Source: Brachypodium distachyon (taxonomy: Eukaryota; Streptophyta; Magnoliopsida; Poales; Poaceae). From it: a stretch of 64,000 nucleotides of DNA. Both the position numbers and the translations under genes were made by a program. Location of the stretch: assembly GCF_000005505.3 (NCBI RefSeq), contig NC_016134.3, positions 1,054,001-1,118,000 of the forward strand. The letters run 5' to 3'. Shown here piece after piece: positions 58,130-64,000 of this stretch; within the stretch, counting starts at the first letter, position 1, and each line of letters opens with the position of its first letter. The notes under the pieces were generated by a model that did no database searches, was not told the DNA's origin, and saw nothing but the letters and a program-made list of their open reading frames with translations.

Positions 58130-58209
58130 TACCCCTCAATCCAACTGACGTGAATTTGCATAAAAATCTATACAAATCCACGTCGGTTCATTCGGTACGG
58201 ACGGAATAT
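58130..58209. mobile_element. Degenerate hairpin MITE
   Basis: CCAACTGACGTGAATTTGCA and CAAATCCACGTCGGTTCATT are inverted arms of the family seen intact at 35222-35298. The CTCCCTCC ends are mutated. Confidence 0.7.
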
Positions 58210-58289
58210 TATTAATCTAACAAAGTACTTAAAACGGCGGAATACTACATGTGGAATGCACTGGAACTAGGCAACTAGCTATCTTTTTT

Positions 58290-59400
58290 TTTTAAGTTCC
58301 CTGCATATAACACAAGTCGGTCCAAAAGACCCACAAAGTACAACGCAATACAAAGAAGGACTCAAAGAAATGGAAAAATTACATTACACGCGGCTTGCTC
58401 CCAGGCAAAGCAACTAACACGCGTCCATTGCTAACAGTCGGGCGTACGCGTGTCCCAGCCATCGACCTGCTGCCGACCGAGAATAGCACCGCCGAAGAGC
58501 AGAGCACACCGCCGGCCGCCACCAACGAGCCAGAGATCCTCTGGGACGAACAGCCTCCGCATATCCGGAGGAAAGAAGAGCGGACGAAGCCAAGATTTTT
58601 GGGTGAGCTTTTGCTTCGTCCACCACAGACAACAACACCCCTGGAACGGGCAGCCATCTCCATACGAAGAACGATGCAACCATCGAATCCAAACCAAGGG
58701 AGCCTTGTCCAGGAACTGCCTGGCAGGCCTCCGATTGGGAGGTTTAGGGGAGCAAGAGCAAACCGTGGGATGGATTTGATGACCAAGACTGGTCCTACTC
58801 CAGCGCATGAGGTAAAGATGAACAACATCGCTAGAGCAGATGGGTGAAGGAACCATGGGAATCATAGATATTTCATGTTCCCTCTCCCAACCAGCCCACA
58901 TGAACTCCAAGGAGAAGAACATGGTAAGCACTGAACAAGATCTCCGGAGAGGAAGATATTTTGGTATCAAATCCGGCAGATCAAGAAGGGCAAACATGCA
59001 AGGAAACTCAAAGGAAATAAAAGAAGAAACCACAGATCTAGCTTTTGGTAGAAGAGAAATTAAATCAAGTATTGCCAGATCTGCGGGGAGGCGATTATTT
59101 AGAAGAGGATCGGAGGAAGAAATAGAACCACTACAACCAAAACCGACGGATCCGGTGATGACTGCAATGGCAAGAAAACTTCTTCGATGGATCCACCAGA
59201 GCCCCAAATCCAGCGGATCCGATCCAGAGCAAGCCCCTAAGGCAACAACAGTAATATACATAGCTAAAAGGAGAACCGGCCCGACCTCCCCTCCCTTCCT
59301 CTCCAGGCGGCAGAGCCACCGGAGAGGAGGAGGAGAGGAAGCGGGGTGAGAGGAGCTCGGCGCTGTAGCAGTAGAGAAGAGGAGAGGAATAGAGGAGGGG
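58290..59400 (-). mobile_element. Poly(A)-ended retroposon-like unit
   Basis: Read on the minus strand, the unit starts in CT-rich 5'-UTR-like DNA near 59400. It has an intronless partly open frame (59261-58431) without recognised domains. It ends with GTATTGCGTTGTACTTTG, a TGTTATATGCAGGGAAC stretch and a run of about 12 A (58284-58295). Such a tail suggests a LINE-derived or mRNA-derived retroposon. I find no clear target duplication, and the protein-like frame is rich in Cys, Trp and Arg in a way typical of non-coding DNA. The nature remains open. Confidence 0.35.
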
Positions 59401-59413
59401 GAAATGAGCTCCC

Positions 59414-59643
59414 TGTTGTGAATGAAAATGAGAATGAATCTCTGTGTTCTGTTCCATTGATTGATGACGATATTTTATGCAGGGTGAAGAGGCACCAATA
59501 CATGCATTGGTGTACCAAACTTTTGCTTTCGCATCCCAAATTTTCCAACATTTGGGACACGAACAGTTACATAACCAACTGCCTAATAATTTATTAGCTA
59601 ACTAATAATTAATCTAATTGATCATAAATAATTATTCTTAACA
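59414..59643 (-). repeat. 3' LTR of the Ty1/copia element (230 bp)
   Basis: On the plus strand it runs from TGTTGTGAATG to ATTCTTAACA, with TG...CA ends. Directly beside it (59644-59653) lies CTCCCCCTTG, which on the minus strand is a purine-rich polypurine tract. The flanking 5 bp are CTCCC (59409-59413). The matching 5' LTR is not found to the right within the window. Confidence 0.8.
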
Positions 59644-59722
59644 CTCCCCCTTGATCAATTTGCTTTGTTGATTTGTATATTCTCGAATCATCATGGAATC
59701 TTATAATCTCGTAATTTCCTCC

Positions 59723-59982
59723 AAAAACCCTGTGGGAAAAATATTGAGGAAATAATAATAATATTGATATGTTATGAAAACTCCCTTTAAAAACCCAATG
59801 GGAAAATTAAGGAGAAAATGGTATAACATATTTTGAATATTGTCCTTTGATAATTCATATTGAATTATGTGGACAATAAATATGCCTTGTATATTATCTA
59901 CAAAAACCCCGGTGGGGAAAATAGAAAATATGACATATAATCTTATGTTAATATTATCTCATTAAAAACCTTTTATGAGAAA
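59723..59982. repeat. Four spaced AAAAACCC-N-GGGAAAA motifs in the copia 3' region
   Basis: Short inverted motifs lie at 59723-59741 (AAAAACCCTGTGGGAAAAA), 59789-59806 (AAAAACCCAATGGGAAAA), 59902-59922 (AAAAACCCCGGTGGGGAAAA) and, degenerate, 59964-59982. Each can form a small hairpin. They are part of the retrotransposon's non-coding 3' region just before the polypurine tract. Confidence 0.75.
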
Positions 59983-59996
59983 CAACTGAGTAAAAC

Positions 59997-61200
59997 TCAT
60001 AATAGGAAAAGAGTGCAATATGATGTTATGTATAGGTTAAACTCAGACGAATACTCCCCTGATGCTTGCAAATTTTTAAGTTGTCGCATACCAATCCCAT
60101 ATACACATTTCTGAAATGTGGAGTTGGGCAAGGACTTAGTAAACAAATCTGCGAGGTTATCACATGATTTGGTTTGCAAGATATTTATCTCCCCATTTTG
60201 TTGTAATTCATGAGGATAGAATAGTTTAGGTGCACTATGTTTAGTTATATTGCTTTTTATATAACCTGATTGCATCTGAGTAACACAAGCTGAATTATCC
60301 TCATATATAATCGTTGGTGATTCAATTGAACCAATACCACATGATTGTTGTATGTGGTTAATCATTCTTCGTAACCATACACTTTCACGAGATGTTTCGT
60401 ATAAGGCTATTATTTCTGAATGATTTGTGGATGTAGCCACTAGGGTCTGTTTAGAAGACTTCCACGATATGGCTATCCCATCATGTAGGACATGAAACCG
60501 GTCTGGGATCTGGCATTGTGGGGATCAGATAAATAACCAGCATCAGTGTATCTGATTAGTTCAGAATCTTGGTTTTCCTTTTGAAAATATAGACCTAGAT
60601 CTTTAGTGCCTTGTAGGTAGCGAAAAACTTGCTTGACTCCTACCCAATGGCGTTTTGTTGGAGCTGTGCTGTGTCTAGCTAGTAAATTTACCGCAAATGC
60701 AATATCCGGCCGGGTGCAATTTGCTAAGTACATTAATGCCCCAATGGCACTAAGATATGGGAAATCAAATCCCAAAATTTTCTCTCCATCACCTTTTGGT
60801 CTGAATGGATCTTTCTCTACGTCTAGAGATCGAACTACCATAGGTGTTTTGCATGGATAGAATTTGTCCATGTTAAATTTCTCCAAGATTTTCTGGATAT
60901 ATGGAGCTTGGTGAACCAAGCTCCATATAACTTATTAGAGTACAAGTTGAATCAGGATACAATAAAGCATCCTCGATTATTACTTGTGTACCCATAGGAA
61001 GTGTGATGATGGCTCATCCAGAACCAACAATTAACGTATCGCGTCCAGCGATTGTCAAAATATTCCCTTGCGTTTTAGTAAGGGTTTGAAAATATTTTGT
61101 TTCCCTAAGTATAGTGTTTGTGATGGCGCTATCCACAAGGCAAAGTTCTTCGTCCATTTTGGATTGACTCCCGTAGAAAAACTATATACGGAAAAGGAAG
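59997..61200 (-). pseudogene. Copia pol remnant: protease piece, RT tail, RNase H
   Basis: RNase H is at 60440-59997 (TNHSEIIALYE, then YEDNSACVTQM and SNITKHSAPKLFY). The RT C-terminal region is at 60919-60490 (YIQKILEKFNM, PYLSAIGALMYLANCTRPDI, YTDAGYLSDP). A one-base frame break near 60480-60490 separates them. A protease-like CLVDSA motif lies near 61140. Integrase and the RT catalytic YVDD region are missing. Confidence 0.85.
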
Positions 61201-61430
61201 AACTTTAATATCATTCTTAATAGATATATAGAATACATACAAATTTATGTATGTATTAAATTGATAATACAATCGTAATTTACAATACATATGTCAAATA
61301 TATTGGTATCAAAGTGTTGATACAATAATGTAATATTACAATATAGATGACAACGATCATTATAATTTATTTACAACAATACTTACGAACGTAAATATAG
61401 ATAATATCTATTTCGGAGATAGGTGAACTA

Positions 61431-62455
61431 TTATAGGTCTCCAAACACATCATTTGAAGTGAATTCAATGATCATGTTCTCCGTGCTCATTAGATCCCCG
61501 GACGATCGGAGTGTCGGGTTGTTGCTTGGTTCTTCTTTGACATCATGTGAACAACCAGCTTCCTTGGAATTGTCGGATTGGAAATTGAAAATTGATTCAA
61601 ATCTTGGTCCTTGATGAACAGGTCGCTTGCATCCTACGGATTGTAGGTACAGATCTACCAAATGTCGAGGAGTACGGCATTTCTTTGTAATGTGCTTGTA
61701 GCACCCACATTTTTTACAAACTTTAGATTTGTCGTATTGTGGTTTGAAATTGCCTTTTCCCTTATCCTGTACACGTGGCTTGTTTTTCTTGTTGTTGCCC
61801 TTTTGCTTGCCTTTGAAGTTGTTTGGTCGATTATTCGATCCATTGAACTTGTTGTTCTTCTGAAAATTAGCATGTACTTCAGGTAAAGGTGCAGCGCCTA
61901 TCGGACGCTGATGATGATTTTTCATTAGAAGTTCATCATGCTTTTCGGCCTGAAGTAAAACATGGATAAGATCAGAATATCTATTAAATTGGCGTGCACG
62001 ATATTGTTGCTGAAGGATCCTATCAGCCGGAAGCATAGTAGATAAGGTCTTTTCGATCTTTTCCGCTTCAGAAGGTTCCTTATCGCAAAATTGCATCTTT
62101 GAACAAATTTTATGAACAGCATGATTGAACTCTCCTATAGATTTAAAATCTTGTAGGCGTAGTTGAGTCCATTCATGTGTGGCTTCAGGCAAAATTACGG
62201 CATTTTGCTGTTCATATCTAGTGTGTATGGATTTTCTTTCATGAGATACTCTAATTTGAGATCAACATGGATGTGGTTCCTTATAATGTATATGACATTA
62301 TATTTATGTAGATCTGTGATGGGCTCTTGTCCCTCTATAGGAGGTTGTATGGCCGCTGAAAGTTCGCGTGACGCAAGGCTCACTTTTACGTCCATTGCCC
62401 AAGTTGGATAGTTTCGACCGTCGAGGGCGAGTTCGTCAAACTCTTTCCCGATCAT
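61431..62455 (-). pseudogene. Copia gag with one frameshift
   Basis: The ATG at 62455 starts the capsid-like N-terminus (LALDGRNYPTWAMDVK). Around 62200-62220 a small deletion removes codons and shifts the frame. The gag then continues from 62192 (EATHEWTQLRLQDFKSIGE) to a stop at 61431. It includes a Lys/Asn-rich linker and a CCHC zinc knuckle CKKCGCYKHITKKC. The C-terminal part is typical of copia gag-pol. No single intact gag product is possible. Confidence 0.85.
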
Positions 62456-62609
62456 TTTGTCCTACATGGGATTGAAAAACCATTGATTTTGTTAATTACT
62501 AGTAGGTAAAGCCAAAATATTGTGGTCATTGTTATAAGTAAATTGCAATAAAATGCATGAAATTTAATCAATGTTAATTTCATATAGTGTAGACCTCAAA
62601 TAACACTTT

Positions 62610-62930
62610 GAAGATAATCACCGATTTATTGGTGTAGATCTCTCAGCTCTACGCGAAATAATTTGCTGCTTTCAATAAGGTGTATGCTCCCATGGAACAT
62701 TCAACGCAATATATCGTTTTACCGTCATTGAAAGACTGTAGCACCTTCTGTTATTTAATATTAGAAGAGCACGTTGAAGGTAGTCATTGTGCGTATTTAC
62801 ACAATGTAGACCTCTCAGCACTAAGCGAAATTATTCGCTACTTTCAATAAGGTGTATGTTCCCACGGAACATTCAACGCAATATATCGTTTTACCGTTAT
62901 TGAAAGTCTATAGTACCTTGTGATTCGTAT
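62610..62930. repeat. Two tandem ~172-bp repeats in the copia leader
   Basis: The block TGTAGATCTCTCAGCTC... followed by ACTTTCAATAAGGTGTATG, GGAACATTCAACGCAATATA and TCGTTTTACCG occurs at about 62610-62755 and again at about 62782-62930, offset 172 bp. It lies upstream of gag in the element's orientation. Confidence 0.85.
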
Positions 62931-63559
62931 ATATTAAATTGAGGTAGTCACATGGTGATAATTTTTGCTTATCACTAATGGAGTTTTTTCTTGAATCAAG
63001 TAAATTTTTGGGCATTTTTGGTGCCTTTGTTTTTGGACTTAATTGTTGAAGCAAAACTCTCAAAAATGCAAGAAATAAAGATCTCAATTGAAAAGTGTAA
63101 ATATCACATGTAATAGGGGATGTATATTATACAAACACATTGAACACGACAATAGTTACATTGACATTTACATAGGAATATGTCTTTAGTAGGAGTATAT
63201 CCTAAAAACCACTGGAATCTAAATAAATATAAGTGCAGGGACCTATAGGTATGTAAAATACAACTTTTAAATAAATACATGGACCAATTCGCAAATAGCC
63301 AAAATTTCTGGACTTTTCTGCAAAATGGCCCTTTGCCAGTGGGGGAAGGGCGCGCGCAGAGGGGCCTTCGGGCGGGATGGGCCTTGGCCTGTCGGCCGGC
63401 CCGTTAAGGGACTGAGGGGCGGGGCGGTTATAAGGGGTGGGGAGGCGGGCAGTTAGGGTTAACCCCGTCCCGTCGCCGCCGCCCGTCTCGGCTGCCGTCG
63501 TTGCCCGTCCAGCCGCCATCGCCCGTCCGCCGCCGCTGCCCGTCCGCCACCATGCATGC

Positions 63560-63955
63560 TCAGTTGGAGAAGGGCCCCCCCTCGACGGAGGAGAGGCCAA
63601 GGGCGGCCGGGTCCCACCCGCCGCCCGCCGGTCCGGCGTGGTGAGCTGCCATGGCAGCCGCGAACCGGCGGAGAAGCTGGTGGGCTTCCGGGTGGACGGA
63701 GTCAAGCCCCCCATCTTCGTCGCCGCCATGGTCCGCCTCGGGGGTGCCGCCGTCGGACGAGATGATGTCGAGGCGAGGAGGTGTCGCCGGCGGGGTCAGG
63801 GATGGAGGCGGCGGCGTCGTGCCGTCTCGTGTGGGGCACGAGCCATGCCCATGGATGGGGCAGTAGAGCGGCAGTGGAGGCGGTGCAAGGGCGAGCACAA
63901 AGTCGTCGTCTTCTCCGATCATCGGCGCCGCCGGTCCGGCCATTATCCATGCCAT
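63560..63955 (-). CDS. Unidentified GC-rich ORF (131 aa), doubtful
   Basis: An open frame on the minus strand with Pro/Ala/Gly-rich composition, acidic stretches (GEDDD, DHGGDEDGG) and no domain I recognise. Competing frames are open on both strands because of the high GC content, so this may not be a gene. The region 63290-63640 also holds GGCC-rich sequence next to AATAGCCAAAATTTCTGG, typical of transposon-associated grass DNA. It reaches the window edge, so a longer gene could lie to the right. Confidence 0.2.
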   Translation of the reverse strand: MAWIMAGPAAPMIGEDDDFVLALAPPPLPLYCPIHGHGSCPTRDGTTPPPPSLTPPATPPRLDIISSDGGTPEADHGGDEDGGLDSVHPEAHQLLRRFAAAMAAHHAGPAGGGWDPAALGLSSVEGGPFSN

Positions 63956-64000
63956 GGTAGGATCATAAATTGGGGCGGCCGGGAGCGCCGAGTCTGGTGG

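Larger units (their letters stand above)
54926..58289. other. Intergenic upstream of AGC kinase
   Basis: This holds the kinase promoter, then AT-rich DNA with MITEs at 56803-56915, 57773-57886 and 58130-58209. Many short palindromes (GCATGC, GCTAGC, TGCATGCA) occur, as is common in grass intergenic DNA. I see no gene. Confidence 0.5.
59414..62960 (-). mobile_element. Internally deleted Ty1/copia retrotransposon
   Basis: On the minus strand the order is leader with tandem repeats, gag, a protease remnant, the C-terminal part of reverse transcriptase, RNase H, polypurine tract and 3' LTR. The integrase and most of the reverse transcriptase are absent. Protease-like sequence at about 61200-60950 is joined directly to the reverse transcriptase tail at about 60920. 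Frameshifts exist in gag and before RNase H. The 5' LTR is missing or unrecognisable. It is a dead, non-autonomous copy. Confidence 0.85.

Noticed and set aside
58431..59261. 276-codon minus-strand frame as a real gene
   Set aside because: No recognised domain, Cys/Trp/Arg-rich composition and competing frames. It is placed instead in a possible retroposon unit.
59414..62960. Intact copia retrotransposon
   Set aside because: Integrase and most of RT are missing, several frames are shifted and no 5' LTR was found.
1..64000. CRISPR arrays, operons, tRNA or rRNA genes
   Set aside because: No spaced direct-repeat array, no cloverleaf or rRNA-like sequence noticed. The window is eukaryotic nuclear DNA.

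Overview
This is a stretch of plant nuclear genome, almost certainly a grass. The evidence is GC-rich 5' exon ends, many short Stowaway, Tourist and hAT MITEs whose ends begin CTCCCTCC, expanded wall-associated-kinase (WAK) and NLR loci, and typical plant intron structures. The density is roughly one real gene per 6 kb, and only one LTR-retrotransposon remnant is present. That fits a compact pooid genome such as Brachypodium better than a large Triticeae genome, but the species call is inference.

Layout: 1-82 is the 5' end of a PAK1IP1/MAK11-like WD40 gene (minus). 307-4117 is a complete PIF/Harbinger transposon with TAA target-site duplications, an intact two-exon DDE transposase and a broken Myb/SANT partner gene. 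4746-6906 is an 8-exon MATE transporter (minus) and 7301-9466 an intronless P-class PPR gene (minus). The PPR gene shares a 383-bp head-to-head promoter with a 9-exon metallo-beta-lactamase-fold hydrolase (9850-14251). 15927-17665 is the chloroplast MPBQ/MSBQ methyltransferase VTE3.

20107-40260 is a WAK receptor-kinase cluster. It holds three intact genes (20107-22679 plus, 31666-34248 plus, 35698-38383 minus), one multiply broken gene (27446-30000 minus) and two fragments (26724-26940 and 39660-40260, both minus). Gene debris is interspersed: a RING-finger exon, an unidentified small gene with a possible 4-nt exon, and a downstream remnant of a dioxygenase gene. The two plus-strand WAK genes are tandem duplicates that share a GC-AG intron.

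42066-45107 is a CC-NB-ARC-LRR gene. 47501-48526 is a 2-oxoglutarate/Fe(II) dioxygenase. 49095-49328 is a pyrroline-5-carboxylate reductase fragment, followed by a ~790-bp foldback element (49556-50340). 53278-54811 is an AGC-VIII protein kinase (minus). 54.9-58.3 kb is intergenic with MITEs. 58290-62960 holds a poly(A)-ended retroposon-like unit and an internally deleted Ty1/copia element (minus). The right edge (63.2-64 kb) is GC-rich with only an unidentified ORF.

The WAK cluster and adjacent NLR form a plausible immune-receptor block. The remaining genes are unrelated metabolic, transport or organelle-expression genes. All splice junctions were derived by hand from GT/GC-AG sites, reading-frame continuity and paralogue comparison. 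No database search was possible.
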